NCBI GenBank assembly: GCA_022432975.1
Contig: CM039508.1
Span: 18,389,330-18,453,329 of the forward strand
DNA from: Begonia masoniana
Taxonomy: Eukaryota; Streptophyta; Magnoliopsida; Cucurbitales; Begoniaceae
Direction: 5' to 3'
Length of the DNA: 64,000 bases
Positions 22,053 through 34,319 of this stretch are shown one piece after another (position 1 is the stretch's first letter; every line of letters begins with the position of its first letter). The position numbers and the translations under genes are program-made. The notes beneath the pieces are model-generated. The model saw only the letters and a list, made by a program, of their open reading frames with translations. It was not told where the DNA came from and made no database searches.

Positions 22053-22572
22053 ATTACCTTTATTAGTAGTTTCTGTAAATAGTTGTCGAGTTTTGGACTG
22101 ACAACTTTGATCTTCTAAGTCAAAACAATTTTTTTTTTTCTAGAGAAATCCTTTAACTTAGCTTTTTGTATTCTCACGATAGACAGAAGGCCAAGAGAAT
22201 AGAAGATAACTCCCCATTTGACCTAGGGACCATAGCCTTGAATTTATATCTAGTAGATTATGTTAAGTTTGGGTCATCAATAAATTTAAACCAAACAACT
22301 TATATCTACACTTTGAGTTTCACACTTTAATTAAATACTAAAATTCATATATATTTGACTTTATGATAGGTATATGCATATAATTATAATTAAATTTAAG
22401 GTAATATTCAAAATTACCCTTGAATTTTGAGTTTTTAACAAATAAAATTTTAAAGTAATTTTGTAAACAGTTTCACCCTCAAAGTATGGAAAATTTACAA
22501 ATCAACTCTTAACGGGTCTTCGTTCTCATAGAACGAATCCCTGATCTCTGTTGCAACTAAGAACGGAGGGGT
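22053..22572. other. AT-rich non-coding stretch
   Basis: No gene or RNA is visible. It continues the DNA into which element B inserted. Near its right end, TTCGTTCTCATAGAACGAA is an imperfect inverted repeat. Confidence 0.5.
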
Positions 22573-22577
22573 CGTTC

Positions 22578-24796
22578 TGTAACGCCCCGAGTTATCTGAA
22601 CCCGATTCGTTACTCATAAACTCAAACTTGACTAAGAAACCTTGGACCAAATTTAAAATTTCGCTCGAAAGTCAAAATTTGACATTTTCTAAGACTTCAA
22701 AACATTTAAAGACTTGCAGCGGAAATCATTTAAGCAAAAATAGAGTTAAACAAAACTATAAAAACAATGTTTGAATAAACGGTTAGAATATTAAGAAATA
22801 ATCGACCAAAGAAGGTAAAGGTTTAAATCGTGAAATACTTGAAAAGTTACAGAAGTCAACCGTATCTGCCGCTGAGCAAAGTCAACGGAAGAGACTGAAA
22901 CAGAAAGCAAAAGGCTTCTTCCGGTGACAAAACGACAAAACTTTGGCTACATCATCCGGTGGATTCAACAAACGACATCCACCGGGGACTAAACGACAAA
23001 GTTCATTTTTCCTTCACAAGTCAAAACAAAACAAGATACATCGCCCGGTCACTAAGTGACAAAAACCATGGCTCGCAACCACCGATCATAAGACGACAAA
23101 AGTCTTCCTACATCTACCGATGACGTCAGCCGGATGATTTCCTTCATCCGATCGACTAAATCTCGCATCCACCGGTGACATCAGCCGGATAATTCATTCA
23201 TCCGATCGACTTTATCACACATCCACCGGTGACGTCAGCCGGATGATTTCCTTCATCCGATCGACTAAATCTCGCATCCACCGGTGACGTCAGCCGGATG
23301 ATTCATTCATCCGATCGACTTTATCACACATCTACCAGTGACGTCAGCCGGATGATTCATTCATCCGATCGACTTTCACTGAGGACATCTTCCGATAAAG
23401 AACAGATTAACAACTCTAACTACGGAAAGGAATTTACTCACTTTACTGAAACCATTCTGAAGCAATTCAAATCGTTGCATTACTCAAATCCAGTAAGAAC
23501 CCAACATTTAAAATTCCACAGAATACTATCATCAGAAAATCTCAAAACGTATTCAAAATATTAAAGACCATTACTGTCATGAAAACTTAACATACTCAGA
23601 TTGAAACACAGTCAATTAAACCATTCCAACTACAGACATCAGTTAATCCGCCTCATCAGTTTACCAGGCCAAAACATGGATGTACTCCTCCAATCACATC
23701 TATTCATCAGTGCACTCAAGGAAATCACCTGCAGTCTCCTCAACACCTACATCACAAAACTCATCTACTAGCCTAATACTAAGTAAGTAAAGCAGTAATG
23801 AAATGAAATACTAAAATATGAATTCCTAAACATGTAATTTCTACTTTCTCATCTCAGTTGTTCATTCATCGTTTCTGTTCGGATCCCCCTGTGAAATTGG
23901 GAGTTTGATCAACTCTCCCAAAGTATAAACATCCACTGACTCATTAAGGGGCGGATAAATTCCCTTAACAGTAAATCTGATTCACATGTTCAGATCCCCC
24001 TGTGAAATTGGAAGTTGGATCAACTCTCCCAAAGTATAAATATCCACTGTCTCATTAAGGGGCGGATTATTTCCCTTAACAGTAAAACTGATTCACATAG
24101 CTGTTTCAATATGTTCAATCCTTACCATGACAACATGCATTCAAATTCATTTTCGTATACTTTTTAAAACATGATGCATGACATACCAACACATTCCAGC
24201 AAACAAACCCTAATGTTTTGTGATGTAAGCCCGAAGGCACAAGCAAACTTTACTTACCTGGTCTCCTGGAAATCGCTCGGTTTTAACTACACTGGAAGTC
24301 CTGCTCACCTAATGTCATAAGCAGAATATCGATTAGATCATCACTAGCCTTATCCTATATCATTCCGAAACCTAAGGAGCTAGTTTGGAAGCTCTGGTCA
24401 TCGCACATTCTCGGCTCAACACTAAACTCGAATTCAACTCACTCACAGCATTAACAAGGTACATACATTGCACTCATCTGCTATCTAGTCGCTCAGATCT
24501 TAAGAAAATAAAAAGGAAAGAATTACCTAGTCTGAGAAATGAAGGTCGGAGGGGAAAATCGCCTGGAGCTCTGCTGAGTTTGAGCTGAATACCGAAAAAG
24601 AAAAAATGAGAGAACAGTGGCGGCTAAACCTCATTGAACCTTCCATTAAATACGTTATCCAGTATAATACCTCAAATTACCACCATGCCCTTACTCACTC
24701 ATTTATTAACCTAATCACTAAACCTCCCAATCCCATCCTTAAAATATTCACTACAATTTAATAAAGTAAACTGGTTAAACGAAACCGGGTACTACA
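22578..24796 (-). mobile_element. Solo LTR, TSD CGTTC/CATTC
   Basis: It begins TGTAACGCCCCGAG and ends GGGTACTACA, 2219 bp. The flanks are CGTTC and CATTC, differing by one G-to-A step at a CpG. It is minus-strand, same family as the LTR that starts at 63272 (shared start and AAGACTTGCAGCGG). It has an inverted donor word ACTTACCTGG at 24255 and a 48-nt frame (23700-23747, minus) encoding GVEETAGDFLECTDE and a stop. Between 23877 and 24090 two imperfect copies of a block with GATCCCCCTGTGAAATTG also occur. Confidence 0.85.
23090..23385. repeat. 54-bp array with TGACGTCAGCCGGA core
   Basis: About five units with a 54-55-bp period contain CACCGGTGACGTCAGCCGGA and CATCCGATCGACTT. The 14-mer TGACGTCAGCCGGA and the period are the same as in the array at 10085-11760, although the rest of the unit and the LTR family differ. 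Confidence 0.88.
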
Positions 24797-24847
24797 CATT
24801 CTCCACTTTATAATTTTTTTTAAAACAATTCAAAAAGACATAATTAA

Positions 24848-25097
24848 CAAAATTAAATTTTCTTAAAATTTTTACCACATGTTTAGCATATCATGAAAAG
24901 ATAGTCGAGAAAGTCTTGTAATTTTTCAACAATGGTACAATTTATTATAATTTTGATTTTTTGTTTTATAGAATATTGCTTTAAAAACTTATAATAAATC
25001 GTACAAGTGTTGCAAAATTACGAAACTCCTCAGATTATCCTCCCATGGATGCTAAATATGTGACAATAATTTGAAAAAAATATAATATCGTTTGGTA
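24848..25097. repeat. AT-rich foldback 1
   Basis: Two arms of about 100 bp are imperfect reverse complements: ACCACATGTTTAGCATA and TGTACGATTTATTATAA-type words pair with CTAAATATGTGAC and TTATAATAAATCGTACA. A short AT spacer separates the arms. No coding potential; probably a MITE-like element. Confidence 0.65.
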
Positions 25098-25261
25098 TGT
25101 TTTTAAGCAGCCATCACCGGTTTACTAGTTAAATTTATGGGTAATTATCGATTTGAACCCTGTACTATACACTTTTTTCAATTCGCCCCCTGTACTAAAA
25201 AAACCGGCAAACCGAACCCTGTACTTTGATTCTGTTATTAATTTTGACCTTCTATCAACAA

Positions 25262-25540
25262 TTTCATTAAACCATCATTTAAAAATTATCAAACGATCTT
25301 GGATTCAGTTGAAATTTTTACCACATGTTCACTACTTAATGAGAAGATAATCTAGAAATTTTCATTATTTTTGAACATATGTAGGATTTATTGTAATTTT
25401 ATTTTAGTATTTTATAAAAATATTATAATAAATTATACAAATTTTAGAAAATCATAAAAAAAAAATTTATTATCTACCCATAATAGGTTGAACATGTGAA
25501 ATTTTTTTCAAATAAATCAAATATCGTTGGGTATTTTTTT
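25262..25540. repeat. AT-rich foldback 2, related to foldback 1
   Basis: A second imperfect inverted repeat uses ACCACATGTTCAC against GAACATGTGAAATTT, with a TTATAATAAATTATACA centre. It shares words with foldback 1, so the two are probably copies of one family. The preceding 25139-25260 stretch has TTTGAACCCTGTACTA-type repeats. Confidence 0.6.
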
Positions 25541-28500
25541 AAATTAATCTCAGTTTCTTCTTTACTTTATAAATTCTTCTTTACTATGTGTTTAATATGT
25601 AAAACAAACTCTATTAAATGAGATGTGCGACAGAAGTGATTAAACAAAATAATAATCTTTTTATAGAGGTTGATCGAGTTAGCATCAATCTTAGGCTTAT
25701 CGATCCAATGTTTTTGCCACCGCCATTACTGAAGATGTTACATGATATGGGTCGTATGCGTGCGGTGCATCCAAGTTTTTTTTTATAATTTGTTACTTGT
25801 ATAATGTCTTTAACTTCATTTCTTAAATGATTTAACTTCTTCATATTAAGTTTAATTTATACCTTAACATTTAATTATTTTTTGAACGAATTGAACTTAA
25901 TAACTTTCATTTATAAATAATTTGAATATTATTATTTATTTATTCGTTAAATCCAACACGACTATACTATGTTTTTGGCTGGTCTGACGATTGCTAACTC
26001 GGTTGTAAATTATATCGATCTATGATTTAGTAATTTCAAACTCTATCAATCGCACTATAGAGGTTGAAATGATATTAAAATATCTTATTAAATAGAAAAT
26101 ATTTTATGATTAAATTAGTGATAAAATAGAAATTATAATAATTGACAGATATAACTTGGATTTGTTAAAAAAATAATTTACAATTTAATTTATGAATATG
26201 CAAAGTTAGAATCTAAATTATCTTTCGCACTATATTCATATATTCCCCACTTAATTTTTTATCAGCTGCCTAGAATTTTCTACCTCGATTTTGCTATTTA
26301 TTTATTTTTTCAATTAGTTAGGCCTTCCGTTGGTACAGCAACAACGGCAAAAAGTTCAAAATGGAGAGATCTCGTAGAGGATTTGAAGAGTGTCTTGTCA
26401 AAGTCCCTCATTTCCCGAGAAGATTCAGTGGGCAATGAACAAACATTCTGACAAGTAATTAAGTTTTAACTAGCAATACAACAGTGTAAAAAACAAAAAA
26501 AAAAAAAATTCAATTTCCGCCAACGATTTCCTCGTTAGTTCTTCGTTTCCGCCCAGATTGGTGCATTTTTCATCTAATTCAACACTACCATCGATCATCT
26601 TCTCTTCAAACGAACACAAATGGAACACACTATTTGCAGAGGAAAAACCAGAGCAGACTAGCAATGGAGGAGACGAAGATCTATAAAACCTATTTACAAA
26701 TCAGAAGCTACGACGAATTAAGAGTACAACAAAAGAAACAGATGAAGAGCCAAAAAATAAAAAAACAGGAGTAGATTGAGCCCTCTAGCCAATATCACTA
26801 CTACAATGGAGATTAACAGTAGCCAGTAAAGAAATCAGAGTTGAGGAAGAGGAATAATAGAGCTTCCCTTGAGCAGCAATGGAGTTTTCGACCCACCCAA
26901 ATTGCTTGATCTGAAAATGCCGGATAGCCTTCAACCACCATTTTCTTCGTCGGCGATGATCCCTTTCCGCCTCCAGAATCCGCCATTTTCGACCCGCCTC
27001 GAAGCCCCCCCCCTTCTTACTTCTTCAAAAATACACCAAGAAAAGGAGACTTTTTTCTGTAAATTCGGGTCTGATTAAACACATTTGAGAGACTTTTTTC
27101 CCCCACCATTTTCTCGCCTTCCAAGCACCTCTTTCTCTTTCTCTTTCCCCCCCAACCTTCAGAGCACCAAAAATAAGCTAGATTTGCGCAGCCAATCTGT
27201 CTCCTTTTCTTGTTTCCTTGGCTACCCTTTACCAATCTGAAGAATCACGGTTTTACCACCCAACACAACATATAATTGGGATTAAAGAAGGAAAGTCTGA
27301 CCATTTTGTATTTAAAGTTGTAAAAAATTGAAGTCTTCTTGGGTGCTGCAAAACTCTACCTGCCAGCCATGGACGAGCAGCAGAGCCGAGGCTGACAACT
27401 TCATCGAAGCACTGACACCCCTCCCAATGCCTTACATTCGTTCAAGAAACCATTTTATTTTATTTTATTTTTCTTCAATATTTATATTAATCAATCTTAA
27501 ATTTTTCTACTTTTGGCTCGTTTATTAGAATTGGGAACCAACTGAGCTCGTAATACAAGTAAACAAACATATTTAACGTGTTTAACTTGATTAATTAATA
27601 TATTAACAATATAAGATATATTTAACAAAAAAATATGTATATATATATAATAATAATGAGATTTTTTTTATAAATTTTATTTGAGACAGCCCCACCATGC
27701 GAAGATAGAATGTCAAGAGTAAAACCCCACCTCCATACAGGTAGGGGTATATTATCTTACATCGCTTGAAAGAATATAAAAAATATGGTAAGTAGAGTTT
27801 TCATTCTTATATAGTAGTACAATAGGTTTTGGGTTAATCCTAAGAATAAATTTGTGCATGATTCAACTTAAAACGGACAATATTGTACTTGAAGCACTGT
27901 GAGACATTATATTATTTGTTTGACTAATTTAACTCAAATCAAGTATGCTTATCTAACATATTTACTTTTATTTTTCCTTTCAAAGCTTCCTCCTAAACAC
28001 TAGCAAAGTTTGCCTCTTCATTTCAGCTCGTGGCCATGAGTATTCTTAATGTGCTTGTGAACATGGTATACTTCATAATCTTGGCATAGTATAAAAAAAG
28101 CTTACTGGCATCATAGACATTACAACTATGCATCTTTATTTTTTTGTATGCTAAACATGCCCAATTTCTCAATGATAGGTTAATTTGACTATCTACTTAG
28201 ACAACCATGTAAAACTCACCACCGACTTGTTGGTTTACCACTATGCCATATATTTTTGAATTCACATTCACTTAAAAAGATTATTATTGTGTCGTCAAAT
28301 GGACCACAACATAGTAGGTATTCTTTCTTGAAATTATTGGGGAACTTCATGCACCATCACATCTTAGTTAACATTAGCATTTTTTTGATTTGCCTGACGA
28401 CGAGCACCCTTGTTACATTTAGTATAATAAGAGTAATAAAATTGTTGAGTAAGAGTTGTCTCATTAAGTGAATCGAACCCAAACTTGATTCATCTGAGAG

Positions 28501-30052
28501 AGAGGAATATAAGATCATTAACCTATGAGATAAAGGACCTAATGTGTACCATACAACAAACTATTGAATTGGAACAATTTGGAAACTGATCAATTTGGAT
28601 GACAATTATGGGGGATCGGATTGTCCTCATGGAAGTGGAAGAAAAAGAGAATAGTAAAGCAACGTAGAGTACACTGTCAATGGTGGAGACATTAGCCTAT
28701 GATCTATAAGGGCAATTAGTTGTCTTAGCAAAAGGACAAATGTAATTAAATGAAACATTTAGGACGCCTTCAAAAGCACATAACAAATAGTACCCCCATG
28801 TGATGTTCAACTGCTTTTTCAAATGTTGGATTAATAACAATAGTATTATTAGAGGAAGTTAACTGAAAAATATCTTTAAAGAAACAAAAGAATCCTTACA
28901 AAGTAAGAGAAAAACAAGAAAATGAGAGAAAGCGGTGAGAATGTTTAACCAATTAAACAGTGATGTATAATATATATATATTTAAGATCATGTGTGGATA
29001 GGAAAAAAAAAGCCAAGTAGTGAATACTATTGAAGAAATGAGAAAGTCTGTGTACGAGAGAGTAAATTGCTTCACCTTCACTCAACAAATTGAGACCACA
29101 AAAACAGCTTGACAGGTTCAAGTTTATAAAAACATACAAAATGAGGAAAATATGGCTACAAAATTGACATTAAAGAGCTTACGTTGAATCAACAAGAAGC
29201 ATTTTCCATATACGAAGAAACACCCTTTTGAGAGAACATTTCTAGGTGAGTAGGTTGTAATAACATTATCCATGACCTCTAGGAGAACGAAAGAAGATAT
29301 TGGGTGACAACCTAATCAAACACTAGAAAAATGTGATAGGTAATGATAAGAAATAAAAAGTTGCAAACTCACCAACAAGACAACAAGTGTCAACAAAAGC
29401 GGTTAATGCATTTAAAGGAGTTATATTATATTGGGAAGGAGCAATTCTAACGTCAGAGATGGGAACTTCTTCCACCAACATTTTGCAATTATTATGTACT
29501 GATATTTATATTCTCTAATATGAAATTCCTTTTTTACATCTGTGACTAAATCATTAAAAAAAGAAAATTAGAGAAGAAGAGAAAATATAAAGTTGTTTTT
29601 TTTTGGAAGAGAATAGAATGAGTTTATGAAAAAGTGTCTTTCTGCACACCATGAGTTCTAAGAGTGATAAATTGTTCTCATTGAATATTTTCTAAATTTT
29701 TTTAGACTAATATTATAAATCTTATTTTTCATAATAATTTCTTTCTACACTCTGTCTCTATGTTTTTTTTTTTCTTCTTAATTTAGATTTTCAAGTAATT
29801 CTTAGTGTTATTTCTCTTCACCTGTATATTGTATTTAGCGGGCTGAGAAAATATTCTTGATAATTTTTAGGATGCATATGATGTTGTTTCTCATATCGCC
29901 TACTTATTTTTCCAAATAAGTGGTGTAGAGTCTACCTATTATGTTTAATAGAGCTGAAATTGAAAAATCAATGTTAATAATTTTTAGATGTAGAATTTAA
30001 AAATGAAAACATCATTGAAAAAAGATAGTTGTGGAATGGCCATCAGCGATGA
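25541..30052. other. Long AT-rich interval with no recognised gene
   Basis: Short ORFs only (under 80 codons), none matching a family I recognise. A GC-richer patch at 26870-27240 has prolines and a purine/pyrimidine bias resembling a UTR or a degraded exon. A small ORF at 26360 begins MERSRRGFEECLVKV. No tRNA, rRNA or transposon termini are visible. It may be host intergenic DNA. Confidence 0.5.
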
Positions 30053-31210
30053 TGTAACACCCAGCATTTTTGCTGTGTAAATATTCCTTAAATTATTCAA
30101 CGAGATTAATGGGAATATTTATGCAATGTGTGTTTTTAATAATTGCTAATGTTTCCAATCGAATATGTGTGATTCATAAAATCAATTTGTGGAAACTAAA
30201 TAGGTTAAAAACCAATGGCAGGGTAAATGAGGAAGAATTTAAAGTTGGTGGGAGGAAACCAATGGTTGAGTGACACGTGGCAGCTTGTTGAAGAAGCTAA
30301 GTTCTTCCTCCTACGTGAAACCCTCACTTCTCATCTGTTTCCTTCCACTGCTCTCTGTTCTTCTTGTCTAGGCGATTGTGACAAAGTATCAACACTTTGT
30401 TTTCTCCTGTTTCTTCTGTTCCCTTCAACAAAAAGGTAAGCGTCTACTCATGCTAACAAATTTGGACAAGTAAAAGTATGAGTTTGCTGAAGTTTTAGGT
30501 TAAGTTATTTTGGAGAAAACTCTCGGTTTTTGTATGGAAACACATTCATTGTTTTCTACAAGTCTGAATGAGTTTAACTGCATAATCTTCCAAGTTATTA
30601 GTTAACATTTGCAGCATTGTTTATTTCTCTACGTGCATGTTACAGATCTGTGCACTTTCGAGACTTTCCAGCTAACTGCATCGCGGATAACAGGTAAGTT
30701 CATATCTGTAGGTTGGCCCTACATCACGGAGGTACTAGGTGTTTCAATTTTGTCGGGTTGTTTTGGGTAGAAACGTTATAGTTTATGTTCTGAGTTGTCT
30801 GTGTTCTGCTTCACAGTATGTTCTGTTATTTCTGTCGTCTGCTATTGTAAGTTCAGGGACAGAAAATGTTCATGCATACACGTTTTCACCGAAAGTTCAT
30901 GCAAAATCGATTTCTGTACACTGTTTGAAACTAAACAAGATAAAATCTGACTGAAATGTATCGATTAAGTGTGGGACAGGGACTGGCCCCCAGATCTGTT
31001 TCTGTACTGTACCGTATAACTGTTGGTGCCTGATAGTGCATCCACTGTTCGCCAGTTCCCCTATAAGCCCCACTTATACCCCACTGCCACTGAAACGTAA
31101 TGTACTGTACTGTCACTGAATTTCTGAAAAACCGCATGCATAGCATATGCATCACTGCATTTTATATGTTCTTACTGAGCTTTAGGCTCATAGATGAACT
31201 CTCTGATGTA

Positions 31211-31258
31211 GGTACTGAACCCGAAAATGAGGACTTTGTGCCTCAGTCTGATGAATAG
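31211..31258 (+). CDS. Short acidic reading frame in element C 5' LTR (hypothetical)
   Basis: Sixteen codons including stop, reading GTEPENEDFVPQSDE, with the first codon spanning the acceptor-like TAG|GT. The 3' LTR copy (38533-38580) is identical in protein. The length equals the frames in LTR A (3009-3056), the 41454 LTR (42860-42907) and the 22578 LTR (23700-23747). No ATG is present, so it would need splicing to an upstream start. Confidence 0.3.
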   Translation, partial: GTEPENEDFVPQSDE

Positions 31259-31829
31259 GTGGCTGGTGGTTCGAGCTCTCGGGTTGGTTGTGGATGTCAG
31301 ACAAATTCCCGACTGAGAGAGTGAAATTCTAAACTATGTTCTGCTTATGTATTTAAAACTTTTGAATTGGAAATTCTGCAAATATATGTTAGGTTCTGTA
31401 CTGATCCTCAGATTTTAAAACAATGCACAGATTTTGATGTCTAAGTTTCAAAAACTACTATATTAGACAGTTGAATTATGTTCTGAACTATTCTGAAATG
31501 GTTTGGAATATTTTATGTTAGTCTATGCATGGATGATCTCTGGTTTTGAGCTATCTATGTAGTGTGATTATTCTTAAGTTTCTGTTATGCCTTCTGTTGT
31601 GCTCGAGAACCATGTTTTGAAGTGGTTTGAGAATCTGAGACGTTTATGTCTTCTGTTTTTATGCTCTCTGTTTGTGTGTCTTCCTGTCAAAAGTTGTAAA
31701 TGTTGCCTTTGAAACTATGTCTACCGATTGATACTGTTCACATTTTGTCTTATTCCCATCTACCGCCAAACAGTGGTTCTGCCATAGGTTTTTTCTTCTG
31801 CCGATTACGTTTAATGCCTGTATCTTCCG

Positions 31830-32210
31830 GTTGACGTCATCCATCTTTCGACTGACGTCATCACCTCATCCGATTCCATCTACTGCCTGCGTCTTCCGTC
31901 TGACGTCATCTCCTATTCCGATGACGTCACCCACTGTTTACATCCTCCGATTTTATCTGCTGCCTGCGTCTTCCGTCTGACGTCATCTCCTCTTCCGATA
32001 ACGTCACCCACTGTTTACATCCTCTAATTCCATCTGCTGCCTGCGTCTTCCGTCTGACGTCATCTCCTCTTCTGATGACGTCACCCACTGTTTACATCCT
32101 CCGATTCCATCTGCTGCCTGCATCTTTCGTCAGACGTCATCTCCTCTTCTGATGATGTCATCCACTGTTTACATCTTTCGATTTCAGAGCATCATTCCGG
32201 TTTAATTTCA
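31830..32210. repeat. 77-bp TGACGTCA array, short form (element C 5' LTR)
   Basis: About four or five diverged units contain TTCCGTCTGACGTCATCTCC and CGATGACGTCACCCACTG. The 3' LTR of the same element holds about 28 units. Confidence 0.9.
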
Positions 32211-32753
32211 TCTACCGCCCAACAGTATTCTGTTTTTTTTTTTTAAACTAAGTCTTCCGCCTAGGTCTTCCGTCAATATTTCCAGTAATTCCCTGCCATT
32301 CCAGTCTGTTTATTTCTCTATCTGTTTATTTTATCGTTCATCTCTGTTTCCTATTTTTACCATTTTCTTCTCACATGTTTTGCTGCACTCTTCAAGTCCA
32401 CCTTGCCCAATATCTTAGATGTTCAAAGTTTTAATTTACTTCTGTCTCCCTGTTTTCTTTAGTCTGTTATTTCTGTGGTTCAAAATTTAACATGTCTTCT
32501 GATTCTGTTTTAAGTACTCTGAATCCCTTCTGCCATGCATTCCTGCAATCCGATTTCAATAGGTTTCTGCCTTCTGTTTCCTGTTTTCACGTCTTCCAGC
32601 CTTCAGTTCCCGTAAGGGTTTTCTTCCTGTGTGTAATGTTCTAAATGTAAAAAAAAAATAGTCACCGTTTACCGTTTTCTGTTAACCGTCCTGAGTGATG
32701 GCTTGGCTCTCGGATCCTGCTGATCGGGATCTGGATTCGGGCTGTCACAGTTG

Positions 32754-32765
32754 TGGTATCAGAGC
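32754..32765 (+). promoter_or_regulatory. Primer-binding site (initiator tRNA-Met) of element C
   Basis: TGGTATCAGAGC is a perfect 12-base match to the complement of the initiator tRNA-Met 3' end, four bases after the LTR end. Confidence 0.93.
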
Positions 32766-32907
32766 GACAAGGTTTTAAAATCGATTCTGTAAAATGTCTG
32801 ACTGCGCAACCCACCACGTGAGATCGCTCCACCAACTGTAAGTGTTTATATTCCCGTAAAAGTCCTGTTTATTAAAATAGGTTATTCTATTATAGGATTT
32901 CTTAGAA

Positions 32908-33636
32908 ATGGTGAGAGGACATCAGGAAGAGTCAAGCGAAAGCTCTCGTGCCATTGACCGACTAACCGAACTTGTGGGAGTACAGTCCCGCATGGTGGAA
33001 CGTATGATGGCCCGAGAAGACAGCGGGAAAAATAATAATAATCATGGAAATGCTGCACGTGACAACAGTGGGGATAGATTCCGGTGACTCCAACCACCTT
33101 CATTTGATGGATTGTCTACAGACCCGACCCTCGCAGAGACTTGGATTTGAACTATGGAGAAGATGTTCAGTTATGCAGAAGTGGAAGACAACAAGAAAGT
33201 TAATTGTGCCACGTTCTATCTCATCGAAAGTGCTGGATTTTGATGGGACACAGTGCAGTCGACTACAGTGGCATTGAGCTGGGAAGGATTCACGAAAATC
33301 TTCTACGAGAAGTACTTTGACCGAGGAGTGAGGAAGGAAAAGTTGCTTGAGTTCTCTCGGCTGCGACAATATGGGTCAGTGGCTGAATATATTCAAAAAT
33401 TTGAGTCATTATCTCGATATGCAACACATTTGGTGGCCACCGATGAAAATAAGGTGCACCAGTTTATTCAAGGGTTAAAACTGGACCTCTTACGAGGGAT
33501 TTCATACGAGGGATTTGATGAGGCCCCGTATACGAAAGTGGTGGCCAAGGCTTACCAGTTAGAAGCCTTGGAAATGAAATCCCAGAGACAAAGGGATTCG
33601 TCAAGAGAGATTATTCGGAATGTTTCTCAACAATAG
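32908..33636 (+). pseudogene. gag: Element C gag, capsid part
   Basis: It opens MVRGHQEESSESSRAIDRL at an ATG in the same context as element B. A CGA-to-TGA stop follows SGDRFR, and a TGG-to-TGA stop breaks the GFWWDT motif. The capsid segment is readable from STVALSWEGFTKIFYEKYFD through YIQKFESLSRYATHLV to LKLDLLRGISYEGFDEAP. A TAG follows RNVSQQ. Roles are as for element B gag; it is not functional. Confidence 0.9.
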
Positions 33637-33651
33637 CAAAGAAGTCAGAAT

Positions 33652-34300
33652 TTGCAATCTCAACAGCAACCAAAAGAGGCATTAAGAGGCCCAATAAGAC
33701 CACCAATAATCAGGACAAGGGAAAGAGACCAATGGGGGCTCCTCAACTTTCAGTATGCCCGCGGTGCCAGAAACTTCACAGAGGAGAATGCAGATTTATT
33801 ACCGGCCAATGTTTCCGATGTGGCAAAGGAAGCCATCATGTACGGGATTACCCGATGCCGGACACGAGACCAAACCTTGCAGTACCAAGGGTTTTTGCAA
33901 TGATGGGGGACATTGATGATGCTGATCAGAACACAACAATTAGAGGTACAATTTTGATATGTGATGCACCTGCTTATACCTTGTGGGACACGGGGGCCAC
34001 ACATTTGTTCGTGGCAATAAACTTCGTAGTTAAACAGAAGTTTTGTTGTACGCCGTCAGATCAACCCTACAGCATTTTGCTACCGTCCGGAGAGTTTATG
34101 CACTCCGAGCAGGTTGTACGGGGTGATATAGTGTCAATAGGAGACCAGAAGTTGTATGCCAGTCTTATCGTTATTGGTATGAAAGGATACGATGTAATTC
34201 TGGGGATGGATTGGCTGTTTAGACATCACGCCACCATCAACTGTAGGTTCGGGCTTGTGTCGTTTAAACGCCCGAACGAGGTAGAACTCTCCTACTAGGC
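33652..34300 (+). pseudogene. Element C zinc knuckle and protease
   Basis: Two Cys-rich motifs are visible: CPRCQKLHRGEC and CFRCGKGSHHVRDYP. In the second the final cysteine is replaced by tyrosine (TGC to TAC) and GH by SH, so zinc binding would be impaired. The aspartic protease active site is DTGA in YTLWDTGATHLFVA. The frame continues through VILGMDWLFRHHATINC and ends at a TAG after NEVELSY. A frame change near 33730 separates the knuckle from the upstream gag. Confidence 0.9.
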
Positions 34301-34319
34301 AGTACCAAAGGAACACCGT

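Larger units (their letters stand above)
30053..32749 (+). mobile_element. 5' LTR of element C
   Basis: It starts TGTAACACCCAGC and ends GGGCTGTCACA. It has the leader: a donor after AAAAAG at 30435, a 48-nt middle segment at 30646-30693 between TACAG and GTAAGTTC, and an acceptor-like GATGTAG at 31211 followed by a frame encoding TEPENEDFVPQSDE and a stop. The hairpin after the donor is damaged here: the 3' LTR has GGCCCTTAAGGCC, and this copy lacks about nine of those bases. Confidence 0.92.

Noticed and set aside
26360..27240. Possible host gene in the GC-richer patch
   Set aside because: Only short frames, no recognisable domain and no consistent exon structure.
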